Shown here piece by piece: positions 25,188-34,058 of a DNA stretch of 64,000 bases (within the stretch, counting starts at the first letter, position 1; each line of letters starts with the position of its first letter). This DNA is from JBDTSW01 sp963782605 (GTDB lineage: Bacteria > Actinomycetota > Thermoleophilia > Solirubrobacterales > 70-9). The stretch is from contig CAWAKK010000005.1 in the NCBI GenBank assembly GCA_963782605.1, positions 124,001 through 188,000 on the forward strand, read 5' to 3'. Both the position numbers and the translations under genes were made by a program. Below the pieces are notes generated by a model. The model was not told the origin of the DNA. It ran no database searches and saw nothing but the letters and a program-made list of their open reading frames with translations.

Positions 25188-25885
25188 GCAAGACGGAAGT
25201 CGCTGTGGAGACGGTCGACCTCGCGACCACCACGGTGCGGGAGTTGAACCAGCGCCTGCACGAGCTGGAGCCGGACTCCTCGTCGCGCTGGCGGGTTGAG
25301 AACCCGAACGGCGCCCACGCGCTCGCGGTCGGGCTCGATTCGCCGGTCGAGGTCGAGATCGACGGGCACGTCGGCTACTACTGCGCGGGCATGAACAAGC
25401 TCGCCACCGTGCGAGTGCTGGGCAACTGCGGTCCGGGGGCGGCGGAGAACATCATGTCCGGGCAACTCGTCGTCGAGGGCGACGCGAGCCAGTCGGCCGC
25501 GGCGACCGGCCGGGGCGGGCTCGTGGTCGTGAAGGGCAGCGCCTCCGCTCGCTGCGGCATCTCGATGAAGGGGGTCGAGATCGTGGTCCACGGCTCGATC
25601 GGCCACGCCGGTGCCTTCATGGCCCAGCGCGGGACGCTGGTCGTCTGCGGCGACGCGAGCGAGGGCCTCGGGGACTCGATCTACGAGGCCAGGCTCTACG
25701 TCCGGGGAGAGGTCGCCGGCCTCGGGGCCGACTGCGTCGAGAAGGAGATGCGCGACGAGCATCGCACGGAGCTGGGGGAGCTCCTGGAGCGGGCGGAATC
25801 CGAAGCCGACCCGGGGGACTTCCGCCGCTTTGGGTCCGCCCGGCGCCTCTACAGCTTCGATATCGACAACGCGGGCAGCTACTGA
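25184..25885 (+). CDS. mgsB: N-methylglutamate synthase GXGXG-domain subunit, copy 2
   Basis: 233 residues from the GTG at 25184, which overlaps the mgsA stop. Beta-helix repeats such as ENIMSGQLVVEGDASQSAA, GGLVVVKGSASARCGISMKG and GTLVVCGDASEGLGDSIYEA form the glutamate-synthase GXGXG domain. It is a structural subunit of the synthase. The last base of its stop is the first base of the mgsC ATG. Confidence 0.88.
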   Translation: MSKTEVAVETVDLATTTVRELNQRLHELEPDSSSRWRVENPNGAHALAVGLDSPVEVEIDGHVGYYCAGMNKLATVRVLGNCGPGAAENIMSGQLVVEGDASQSAAATGRGGLVVVKGSASARCGISMKGVEIVVHGSIGHAGAFMAQRGTLVVCGDASEGLGDSIYEARLYVRGEVAGLGADCVEKEMRDEHRTELGELLERAESEADPGDFRRFGSARRLYSFDIDNAGSY

Positions 25886-27273
25886 TGACCGAGTTCGACG
25901 CGCTCTCGAAGGAGGAGGGGTTCCGGCCGGGGCTCGCCGGGCGCTGGCGGCCGGGCCTGCGCGAGTCGGCTCTGTTCGACCGCAACGCGATCCACGAGAT
26001 CCACCGGATGGCCCGGGAGGGCATCTACGACATCCGCGGGTTCGGGGCCAAGCGGCGCGTGCCCCACTTCGACGACCTGCTCTTCCTCGGCGCCAGCGTC
26101 TCCCGCTATCCGCTGGAGGGGTACCGCGAGCGCTGCGGGACCGACGTCACCCTCGGCACGCGCTTTGCCAGCGAGCCGATCCACCTCGACATCCCGATCA
26201 CGATCGCCGGGATGAGCTTCGGCGCGCTCTCAGCCCCCGCCAAGGAGGCGCTCGGCAGGGGGGCGAGCGCGGTTGGTACCTCGACCACCACCGGCGACGG
26301 GGGCATGCTCCCCGAGGAGCGCGAGCACTCCGAGACGCTCGTCTACCAGATCCTCCCGTCCCGCTACGGGGTGGACCCGGACGACCTGCGCCGTGCGGAC
26401 GCAGTCGAGATCGTGGTTGGGCAGGGCGCGAAGCCGGGCGGCGGGGGCATGCTCTTGGGCCAGAAGATCTCCGACCGCGTCGCCGAGATGCGTGACCTGC
26501 CGCGGGGCGTTGACCAGCGAAGCGCCTGTCGCCATCCGGACTGGACCGGTCCGGACGACCTCGAGATCAAGATCGGCGAGCTCCGCGAGATCATGGACTG
26601 GCGCAAGCCCGTCTACGTCAAGGTCGGCGCCACGAGGACCTTCTTCGACGTCGCGTTGGCGGTGAAGGCCGGGGCCGACGTGATCGTGCTCGACGGGATG
26701 GAGGGGGGGACAGCGGCGAGCCAGGAGGTGTTCATCGAGCACGTCGGCATCCCGATCCTGGCCGCGCTGCCCGAGGCCGTCCGCTCGCTTCAGGAGCTCG
26801 ACATGCATCGCAAGGTGCAGCTGATCGTCTCCGGCGGGATCCGCTCAGGAGCCGACGTCGCCAAGGCCCTGGCGCTCGGCGCCGACGCCGTCTCGATCGG
26901 GGTCGCTGCGGTGGTCGCGCTCGGGGACAACTCCCCCTCGCACGAGGAGCAGTACGAGGAGATCGGCACCTCGGCCGGGTTCTACGACGACTGGCACGAG
27001 GGTCGTGATCCGGTCGGGATCTCGACGCAGGACGACGATCTGGCGAAACGGTTCGACCCCGAGCTCGGCGGCCGTCGCCTCGCCAACTATCTGCGGGCGA
27101 TGGTGCTCGAGGCACAGACCCTGGCCCGCGCCTGCGGCAAGTCCCACGTCCACAACCTCGAACCCGAGGACATGGTCGCGCTCACACTCGAGGCCTCCGC
27201 GATGTCGAAGGTTCCCCTGGCGGGGACGGGCTGGGTGCCGGGGGCGCAAGAGGCGCAGCGCGGCGAGCCGTAG
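25885..27273 (+). CDS. mgsC: N-methylglutamate synthase FMN subunit lacking Fe-S cysteines, copy 2
   Basis: 462 residues, normal length. FMN-domain motifs ITIAGMSFGALSAPAKEAL, TTGDGGMLP, DGMEGGTAASQEVF and IVSGGIRSGADVAKALALG are intact. In the loop that carries cluster cysteines in copy 1 and in glutamate synthases, this protein reads FYDDWHEGRDPVGISTQD: Y367, W370 and D375 replace the three cysteines. The subunit probably lacks the iron-sulfur cluster, so electrons for reductive amination, or the need for them, must be handled differently. Last gene of the copy 2 operon. Confidence 0.87.
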   Translation: MTEFDALSKEEGFRPGLAGRWRPGLRESALFDRNAIHEIHRMAREGIYDIRGFGAKRRVPHFDDLLFLGASVSRYPLEGYRERCGTDVTLGTRFASEPIHLDIPITIAGMSFGALSAPAKEALGRGASAVGTSTTTGDGGMLPEEREHSETLVYQILPSRYGVDPDDLRRADAVEIVVGQGAKPGGGGMLLGQKISDRVAEMRDLPRGVDQRSACRHPDWTGPDDLEIKIGELREIMDWRKPVYVKVGATRTFFDVALAVKAGADVIVLDGMEGGTAASQEVFIEHVGIPILAALPEAVRSLQELDMHRKVQLIVSGGIRSGADVAKALALGADAVSIGVAAVVALGDNSPSHEEQYEEIGTSAGFYDDWHEGRDPVGISTQDDDLAKRFDPELGGRRLANYLRAMVLEAQTLARACGKSHVHNLEPEDMVALTLEASAMSKVPLAGTGWVPGAQEAQRGEP

Positions 27274-27369
27274 GCGCCCCGTCTATCGGCTTACGACCCG
27301 GAGCACCGCATCGGCCTGCCGGTGGTAGGTTGGCGCCGATCGTTCAACGCCAATTCAAGGAGGAGCAAG

Positions 27370-27759
27370 ATGGCTGAGACGCTTACGGGAACCTGCCTGT
27401 GCGAGGGCGTGGAGTACGAGGTTGAGGATCCCCAGGCACTGGGCTATTGCCACTGCAGCCGCTGCCAGCACTGGACCGGCTCGAGCCTCGCGGGGGTGGT
27501 GGTGGCCAAGGAGAACTTCGGCTACACGAAGGGCGAAGACTTGGTCAAGACCTACGAGAGCCACCTTGCCCCCCGCAACTTCTGCAGCAACTGCGGGTCC
27601 AGCATCTACGACGACCTCGGCGAGGTCTACTTCGTCGCTGCAGGGCTCATGAGCGACCTCGACATGGAGCCGAGCTTCCACCAACAGGTCGCCTACAAGG
27701 CCAGCTGGCACCAGATCGGCGACGACGCGGAGCAGTTCGACGAGATGCCGCCGGGCTGA
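27370..27759 (+). CDS. GFA-family zinc protein (glutathione-dependent formaldehyde-activating-like)
   Basis: 129 residues with an excellent AAGGAGGAG ribosome site. Zinc-binding cysteines occur as GTCLCEGVEYEV, GYCHCSRCQHWTGS and NFCSNCGSSIY, the GFA/CENP-V fold. Some members speed reaction of formaldehyde with a thiol, but many have no known function, and actinobacteria seldom use glutathione. Placement directly after the methylamine genes suggests handling of formaldehyde that escapes THF capture; that is inference. Confidence 0.8.
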   Translation: MAETLTGTCLCEGVEYEVEDPQALGYCHCSRCQHWTGSSLAGVVVAKENFGYTKGEDLVKTYESHLAPRNFCSNCGSSIYDDLGEVYFVAAGLMSDLDMEPSFHQQVAYKASWHQIGDDAEQFDEMPPG

Positions 27760-27867
27760 GTCCAGGCCCACCGAGCACTTCGAACGGTTGGGTGGACAGG
27801 CGCTTCATTTCGAGCCGCTCTGAGAGCTCGGCTCCCCTGCGGATGAGTGGCCCGCGTTGAGGGTCTA

Positions 27868-27957
27868 GTAGCTCCAGCCGTCGACTGGGTGGCTCGAATC
27901 GTTCGAGCCTGAGATCGAGTTGTAACTCCAACCGTTAACCGGCTGGCCCCACGCCGC
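27868..27957 (-). other. Short repeat-bearing reading frame, PV(N/D)GWSY twice
   Basis: On the minus strand an open stretch between TAA (27958-27960) and TAG (27865-27867) encodes PVNGWSYNS, a Ser/Asn-rich spacer, then PVDGWSY at the very end. The two heptapeptide units differ mostly at third codon positions (CCG/CCA, GTT/GTC, GGT/GGC, AGT/AGC), as expected for coding sequence. No ATG, GTG or TTG occurs inside. It may be the C-terminal remnant of a repeat protein or the end of a frameshifted small gene; function unknown. Confidence 0.35.
27891..27909. repeat. Perfect inverted repeat, 8-base arms
   Basis: GGCTCGAA, loop TCG, TTCGAGCC. It lies in the 211-base spacer between the GFA gene and the SIS gene and inside the repeat-bearing frame. 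No T-run follows. It could act as a terminator for the GFA gene or simply be a by-product of the coding repeat. Confidence 0.4.
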
Positions 27958-27970
27958 TTACCATCGGCTC

Positions 27971-28918
27971 ATGTCCGAGATGCGCGCAGCCCTTCAGTCA
28001 CAGCCCACGGAGCTCCGGCGCCTGCTGGCCGACCTCGATCCCGTCGAAGATGTCGTCGGCCGGATCCGCGACCGCGAGATCCTGCTCGTTGGGATCGGGA
28101 CCAGTTGGCACGCGGCGCACCACGGCGCATGGCTCCTCGGAGCGGCGGGCGTCCGCGCGGCGGCGGCGCACGCGGCTGACCTCGCCCCCTACGACCGACC
28201 GATCGACCCCGACATCGGGGTCATCGTGCTCAGCCACACGGCCGAGACGGGCTATTCGAGGGATGTCCTGACGCGGGCACACGATGCAGGAGCGCCGACG
28301 ATTCTCGTGAGCGGGATCGGTGCCGGTGGCGAGCTCGAGACGGTCGAAATGGAGAAGTCCTACGCCTACACCTCCAGTCATACGGGGGCCCTGATGCGCC
28401 TCGCACAGCTCGCACGGCTGCTGGGTGCCGATCTTGCGCACCTGGAAGCCGTGCCGGATGCGGTCGAGGGGGCGCTTGAGGCAGCGGGGCCACTAGCCGA
28501 AGTCCCAGAGCGCCTGGTGGAGGTCATCGGAGCCGGGCCGAACGGCTGGACCGCTCAGGAGGCTGCGCTCAAGATCCGTGAGGCGTCCTACGTCGCCGCC
28601 GAGGGACTCTCGGCGGAGCAGTTCTTCCACGGGCCGAGCGTGGCCCTGGACGAACGCGATCTGCTCGTCGTCCTCGACGGCGGCGGGCCCATGGTGGCAC
28701 GCGTCGACGCCATCTCCGATGCCGTCGCCGTTGGTGGCTCGCCGGTCACCCGTTTCGCCGAGCACGATCTCGGCGAGCACCTCTCAATCTTTCCGCTCAC
28801 CGCGCTCGTCCAGCGAGTCGCGCTCGAGTTCGCCGAGGCTCGGGGCACCAATCCGGATCGCTTTCGCTACGACGAGAGCCCGGATCGAGAGCGGGCCTTC
28901 GAGTCGCTCGGGTTCTGA
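27971..28918 (+). CDS. SIS-domain sugar isomerase-like protein
   Basis: 315 residues with two SIS (sugar isomerase) domains: the first from about residue 35 (REILLVGIGTSWHAAHHGAWLL, SHTAETGYSRDVLTRA) and the second from about 175 (LVEVIGAGPNGWTAQEAALKIREASYVAAEGLSAEQFFHGP). The second half matches the isomerase half of GlmS and related AgaS/FrlB deglycases. No glutaminase domain is present, so it would act on a preformed amino-sugar or fructosyl-amine phosphate, or bind one as a sensor. It stands alone after the GFA gene; substrate unknown. Confidence 0.8.
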   Translation: MSEMRAALQSQPTELRRLLADLDPVEDVVGRIRDREILLVGIGTSWHAAHHGAWLLGAAGVRAAAAHAADLAPYDRPIDPDIGVIVLSHTAETGYSRDVLTRAHDAGAPTILVSGIGAGGELETVEMEKSYAYTSSHTGALMRLAQLARLLGADLAHLEAVPDAVEGALEAAGPLAEVPERLVEVIGAGPNGWTAQEAALKIREASYVAAEGLSAEQFFHGPSVALDERDLLVVLDGGGPMVARVDAISDAVAVGGSPVTRFAEHDLGEHLSIFPLTALVQRVALEFAEARGTNPDRFRYDESPDRERAFESLGF

Positions 28919-29049
28919 TGGGAGACGCGATCGCACGGCATCCACTGCCTCGCTCGGTAACTCGACCTCGTAGCCGCGAAACGTAGAGCACACCTTTGAT
29001 GAATGATCAAGGTCTGGACGCCGCTGCTGCACAGACCCGGACCTACAAG

Positions 29050-29096
29050 CGAGCCCCCGCTGACAGCCGGGTCTCTGGACCCATGGCGGGGGCTCG
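29050..29096. terminator. Strong hairpin between convergent genes, probable bidirectional terminator
   Basis: CGAGCCCCCGC (29050-29060) pairs perfectly with GCGGGGGCTCG (29086-29096). The 25-base loop contains a smaller hairpin, GGGTC/GACCC. It lies between the end of the SIS gene (+) and the end of the exported-protein gene (-). There is no T-tract, as is common in high-GC actinobacteria. The 200 bases around it hold no gene I can support. Confidence 0.6.
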
Positions 29097-29122
29097 ATTG
29101 CGTGCGTAGTAGTGCCTTCGAC

Positions 29123-29704
29123 TCAAGGACACCCGTTAGCGCCCGAGGGACCGCAGCGGAAGCTGATTCCGTCGAGAGAGACCCAGCTGCCGGCTGCCGA
29201 GACCGGCAATGGAGCGACGACCCCGTTCCCGTCGATGTTGAGGCGCCCGTTGCCGAAGGAGAACACCGGCCCGTAGATCTCGTTCTTCTCCGGACGGAAG
29301 CCCGCCGGCAGCACCAGCCCCGTATTCAAAGCGGCGTTGCACTTGACCGCAACCCCGCGCAGATGGACGATGCCAGTCGGGTCGCGGTAGTACGAGACCC
29401 TCTGGTTTACGTCGGGGCTGAGGTTGGCCCACGTATTGCCCACGGCGCCGCAGCCACCGAAGGCATCGGGGAGGCCCAGGGATGTGAACTGCGCAGGGGT
29501 CTTCAGCTTCGCGGCGCTGACGGCTCCATCGCCGAGGTCCCTGTTCCTCACCTCTCCGTCCCTGATCGACTTCGAGACGACCGAGTTCTTCTGCGCCGTC
29601 GCGACCGCCCAAGCACCGCCCCCGAGCGCGAAGAAGACGGCGGCGGTTGCCATCACGTTGACGTAGGTGAGTCTCGCGAGGGCCCTCTTTCGGAGCGCTT
29701 TCAT
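29123..29704 (-). CDS. Exported or membrane-anchored hypothetical protein
   Basis: 193 residues. The N-terminus RARLTYVNVMATAAVFFALGGGAWAV is a basic region plus one hydrophobic segment, a signal or anchor type often seen in Thermoleophilia-like actinobacteria. Then follows a low-complexity linker (SKSIRDGEVRNRDLGDGAVS) and a beta-rich domain ending CGPSGANGCP with paired cysteines. I recognise no enzymatic motif. The ATG overlaps the stop of the preceding minus-strand gene (ATGA), so the two are coupled. Confidence 0.7.
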   Translation of the reverse strand: MKALRKRALARLTYVNVMATAAVFFALGGGAWAVATAQKNSVVSKSIRDGEVRNRDLGDGAVSAAKLKTPAQFTSLGLPDAFGGCGAVGNTWANLSPDVNQRVSYYRDPTGIVHLRGVAVKCNAALNTGLVLPAGFRPEKNEIYGPVFSFGNGRLNIDGNGVVAPLPVSAAGSWVSLDGISFRCGPSGANGCP

Positions 29705-30057
29705 GACCCCTCCACCCCAACAGTCGTCGTCTGCATTCCGGGCTGACTCCTCCGCCTCGTAGCGGCGAGCATTGCCCCCGTGCCCAGCATCACGCTCAAC
29801 ACGGCGCCCGCGCCGACCGCCGCATCGCCCCAGTCGAAGCCATCCGGCTCGCTGGCGCTGCTCGACGCACCTGCGTACGGGACGAAGGGCACGGCCTTGG
29901 ACCCGTCGCGGCGGAGGACCAGCTTGTCGTGGTCGCCGCCGGCCGCCGACGCCGTGGCCTTGGTGTCGTTGCTGTCGCCCGCGGCCGGCGCAGCCGAGAC
30001 CAGTGCGACTCCGGCGAGGGCGATGAGAACCGCTCCTGTGCTCATGGAAATCCTCAT
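29701..30057 (-). CDS. Small secreted/membrane hypothetical protein
   Basis: 118 residues. Signal peptide (MSTGAVLIALAGVALVSAAPAAG), a polar middle, and a C-terminal hydrophobic helix (VGAGAVLSVMLGTGAMLAA) followed by TRRR, which would leave a single-pass anchor with the middle outside the cell. GAAGGGA lies before the ATG at 30057; a second ATG at 30045 is possible. It is divergent from the SARP-type regulator, which may control it. Function unknown. Confidence 0.7.
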   Translation of the reverse strand: MRISMSTGAVLIALAGVALVSAAPAAGDSNDTKATASAAGGDHDKLVLRRDGSKAVPFVPYAGASSSASEPDGFDWGDAAVGAGAVLSVMLGTGAMLAATRRRSQPGMQTTTVGVEGS

Positions 30058-30238
30058 TGGTGTCCCTTCTGTCGACCTCGCTCGGCCGACTCGATTGACG
30101 GGCGGAGGATGTGCAAGAGCGCTGAAGGCACGCTGAAATTCCCAGTCCCGAGCGCATGCGCGGGCACCAGAAGGGCGGCCTGTCGCGAGCTCGGGAGGAA
30201 TTCGGGCCCGGTGGTAGCGTCCGCGGCAAGGGAGAGCA

Positions 30239-33200
30239 ATGGACTTTCAGATGCTCGGGCCGCTCGAGGTGCGCCGTGAAAAAACGCGGGTGGCGCTCGG
30301 GGCTGCGAAACAGCGCGCCTTGCTCGCGATCCTGCTGGTCCACGCGAACGAGCTCGTTTCCAGTGATCGCCTGATCCAGGAGCTGTGGCCGCAGCCCCCG
30401 GAGACCGCCGCCAACGCCCTCCAGGTCTACGTGGGGAAGCTACGCAAGGCTCTCGAGCCAGAGCGAAAGCGGGGAGCTCCCGGCGAGATCCTCGCGACCA
30501 GAGCCCCGGGGTATGTGCTTCGGGTCGATCCGGACGAGCTGGACTCCGACCGTTTCGAGCGCCTGCTGAGCGAGGGGAGAACCGCAGGCAAGGCAACCGA
30601 TTACGCGACTGCGGCAAGGAGACTTCGCCAGGCGCTCGAGCTCTGGCGAGGACCGGCGCTGGCGGACTTCACCTACGACCCGTTCGCTCAGACGGAGATC
30701 GCGCGCCTGGAGGAACTGCGACTCGACGCCGTTGAAGAGCGCATCGAGGCCGACCTCGCCCTCGGCAGGGCGGCCGACCTGGTCGGGGAACTCGAGGCCC
30801 TGATCAAGGACAACCCGTTGCGTGAGCGGCTGCGAGGCCAACTCATGCTCGCGCTCTACCGCTCGGGGCGCCAGGCGGATGCCCTCGAGACCTACCGGCA
30901 GACCCGCGAGACGCTTGACGAGGAGCTCGGACTCGCCCCGAGTAGGCCGCTTCAGCGCTTGCAGACAGCGATCCTCCGCCAGGAGCCCGCGCTCGAGGTG
31001 TCGATCGAGGCCGGGGAGGCCGACCTGTCGGTGCAGCCCGAGAACCTGGACCGGGCGTCGCCCGCAGCCACCGCAGCTGCGTCCGACGTGCGTAAGACGG
31101 TGACGGTGTTGGTCGCGCGAAGGCCGAGTGTTCGGGGCCTTGACCCCGAGGCTCTCAGCAGCGAGGACGAGCGCTACCACCGCGACGTCGCGCGGACTGT
31201 GGAGCGCTACGGCGGAGCGATCGCGAGCAGCCTCGGCAACGCGGTGATTGCGGTGTTCGGGGTTCCGCAGGTCCACGAGGACGATGCTTTCCGGGGCGTG
31301 CGTGCAGCGCTTGAGCTTCGTGACGAGCTGACTCGCGAGACGACCGGCTCCGGCCCAGCGATCCGCGTTGGAATTGCGACCGGTGAGGTCCTGGCGAGCG
31401 TTCCGCCGCAGGCATGGCATCGGTCGCTGGCGAACCCATGACGACGGCGGCCGAGCTCGGAGACGCTGCAGCCGCCGGCGAGATCCTCCTCGGAGGCGGG
31501 ACCGAGCGGCTTATTCGCGAACGCGCCCGGATCGAGCCGGTTACGACCGAGGCGGGTCGGGCATGGCGGCTCCTCGACCTTGCGCGCGAACGGCCGGCGG
31601 TTGGGTCGCTGAAGGCGCCGCTGGTTGGCCGCGAGCCCGAGCTTGCCCAGCTCCAGAAGGTGTTCGAGCAGGTGGCTCGCGAGCGCGCACCGCACCTGCT
31701 CACGATCCTTGGGACCGCGGGTATCGGGAAATCGAGGCTCGCACAGGAGCTGGCCTCGCTCGCCGCCCAGCAGGCCACCGTTCTCGCCGGCCGCTGCGTG
31801 CCGTACGGGGAGGGCATCACGTTCTGGTCTCTGCGCGAAATAGTCAGCCAGCTCACGGCTGCAGAATCGGCGGATTGCCTTGCCGACGGGCACGAGGCGC
31901 GGCAGCTCGCCGACAACCTGCAGGCGGCGATCGGGATCGCCGCATCAGAGGCGATTGATCGTGAGGAGATCTTCTGGGCCACGCGGAGCCTCCTGGATGC
32001 ACTCGCGAGGGAGCGGCCCCTCGTCGTCTTCTTCGAGGACGTGCACTGGGCTGAGCCCACCTTTCTCGACCTCGTCGAGTACCTGGCGGAGCGGGTGCAG
32101 GGGGTCCCGATCCTCCTCGTTTGCATCGCCCGTCCCGAGCTGCTCGAGGAGCGACCTGGCTGGGGCCGCGGAAACCCGAACGCGAGCTCTCTCCTGCTCG
32201 AGCGCCTTTCGGATTCCAGATTGCGAGGCGCTGATCGCCAACCTGACTCAGGGTCTCTCGCGCGCCACAACGGACCGAGTGCTGGAGACCGCCGATGGAA
32301 ACCCTCTCTTCATCGAACAGCTCGTCGCCATGCTCGCCGAAGGAGGCGGACACGAGGCCGAGCTCCCGATCCCGCCGACGATCGCAGCGCTCCTGTCGGC
32401 GCGGCTCGACCGTCTCGGGCCGGGAGAGCGCGCGGTGATCACCCGGGCTGCCGTGGTCGGAAAGGAGTTCTCCGCTCAGGCCGCGACTGACCTCCTGCCA
32501 GAGGACGCCCGCCGGTTCGCCAGCCGCCACATGGAGACCCTGGCGCGCAAGGACTTCGTCGGGCCCGCTCCTTCACCGGGGCCCGGCCAAAGCCACCGCT
32601 TCCGGCACATCCTGATCCAGCAAGCCGCGTACCGAGCGACCCCGAAGAGGATCCGCGCAGAGCTGCACGAGCGATTCGCCAGCTGGATTGACGAGCGCGC
32701 GCCTGGCGGAGCTGCTGAGCGTGCGGAGATCGCCGGCTACCACCTCGAGCAGGCGTTTCGCTACCGGGCCGAGCTCGGTCCCGTCGGTGAGCAGGAACTC
32801 GAGCTGGCGCGTCGGGCCGCCGACCACCTCACCTCCGCCGGCCAGCGCGCCTTTCAGCGAGGAGACATGCCGGCGACGGTGAATCTGCTCGGTCGGGCCG
32901 CCTCGCTTCCCCACCCGGATGGCGAGCAGAGCTTCGCGGCGCTCGCGGAGCTGGGCTATGCGCTATTTGAGATCGGCGAGGTTGACGAAGCGAGCTCCTT
33001 GCTTGCTCGCGAGCGGGTGGATACGCGGTCGAGCCGCGACGACCATCTCGGGTGGCGCGTTGCCGTCACGCGCGCGCGCATCGAGATGTACAGGGACCCC
33101 GAAGGAATTGACCTGGATGCCCTCGCCACGGAGACGGAGACAGCGATCGAGATGCTCGGCGAGCTCGGCGACGAGGCCGGACTGGCGAGAGCCTGGATGG

Positions 33201-34048
33201 TTCTCTCCGATCTCCACTGGAGCAAGGGGCGCCTTCGCGAAACGATCGATGCGGCAACGCAGGCTGCGGAAGCCGCGCGACGGACCGGCAATCGCCGCGA
33301 GGTGGGCTGGGCGCTGGGCCAGAACGCCTTGTGTGCGATCCACGGCCCGATGCCGGTCGTGGACGGTCTGAGCTGGCTTGAGCGGTTGCTGCGAGCTGAG
33401 CCGGAGAACCGCACTCTGGATGCGAACCTGTCGGGGTTCGTCACGGTGCTCGAGGCAATGAGCGGCCACTTCTCCGACGCCCGCAAGCACATTGAGGAGT
33501 CCCGCGCTCTCGCGCGTGACCTTGGTCTCACCTGGCAGGCGGCCGTTCAGGAGTTGCTCAGCGGCTATGTCGAGTTGCTTGCCGGCGACCCGGTCGCCGC
33601 CGAGCGCGACATGCGGACCGCCGAGCAGGCCTTCCGCGAGATCGGCGAGGGATGGTTCTTGTCCACGGTCGCTGTCGATCTGCCTCGCGCCGTCTACGAG
33701 CAGGGACGCTACGACGACGCATTCGCCCTCCTCAAGGCCATCGACGAAACGCCAGCGCCCACCGATCGCGAGTGGCAGATCAAGCGCACGGGTGTCCCTG
33801 CGCGACTGCTCGCCAGACGGGGACTGTTCGAGGAGGCGGAGAGGCTCGCCGGCGAGGGGGTCGCGCTTGCCGCGGACAGCGAGTTCCTCGGTTTGCATGC
33901 GGACGTCCTCCTTGACCTCGCGGAGGTCCTTCGTCTGGCGGACCGATCTGAAGACGCTGCCGCGACCGCTGCCGAAGCCGTGAGCGTGTACGAGCGCAAG
34001 GGCAATATCGCGTCGGCGAGGAGGGCCCGGAGCGAAGCCGGGGACTAA
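30239..34048 (+). CDS. SARP/AfsR-type regulator with degenerate cyclase domain, AAA ATPase and TPRs, two frameshifts
   Basis: Three overlapping frames (30239-31441, 31414-32490, 31880-34048) make one protein of about 1270 residues if single-base errors near 31410 and 32218 are corrected. Order: OmpR-type winged helix (FQMLGPLEVRREKTRVALG), bacterial transcriptional activation domain (to about residue 245), a class III cyclase-like domain (about 285-430), an ATPase with P-loop GTAGIGKSRL (about 490), and a long TPR-like helical C-terminus. In the cyclase-like domain the two metal-binding Asp positions are lost (VARRPS where FADLVGS is usual; LGNAVIAVFG for GDAVMAVFG), so it probably does not make cAMP. 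Ribosome site GGAGAG precedes the ATG. Probably a signal-integrating activator of nearby genes. Confidence 0.8.
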
Positions 34049-34058
34049 GCACGCGCTC

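Noticed and set aside
29050..29096. tRNA-like structure in the 11-base inverted repeat
   Set aside because: The arms pair end to end with one inner hairpin only; there are no D, anticodon or T arms. It lies between convergent genes, so a terminator is the simpler reading.
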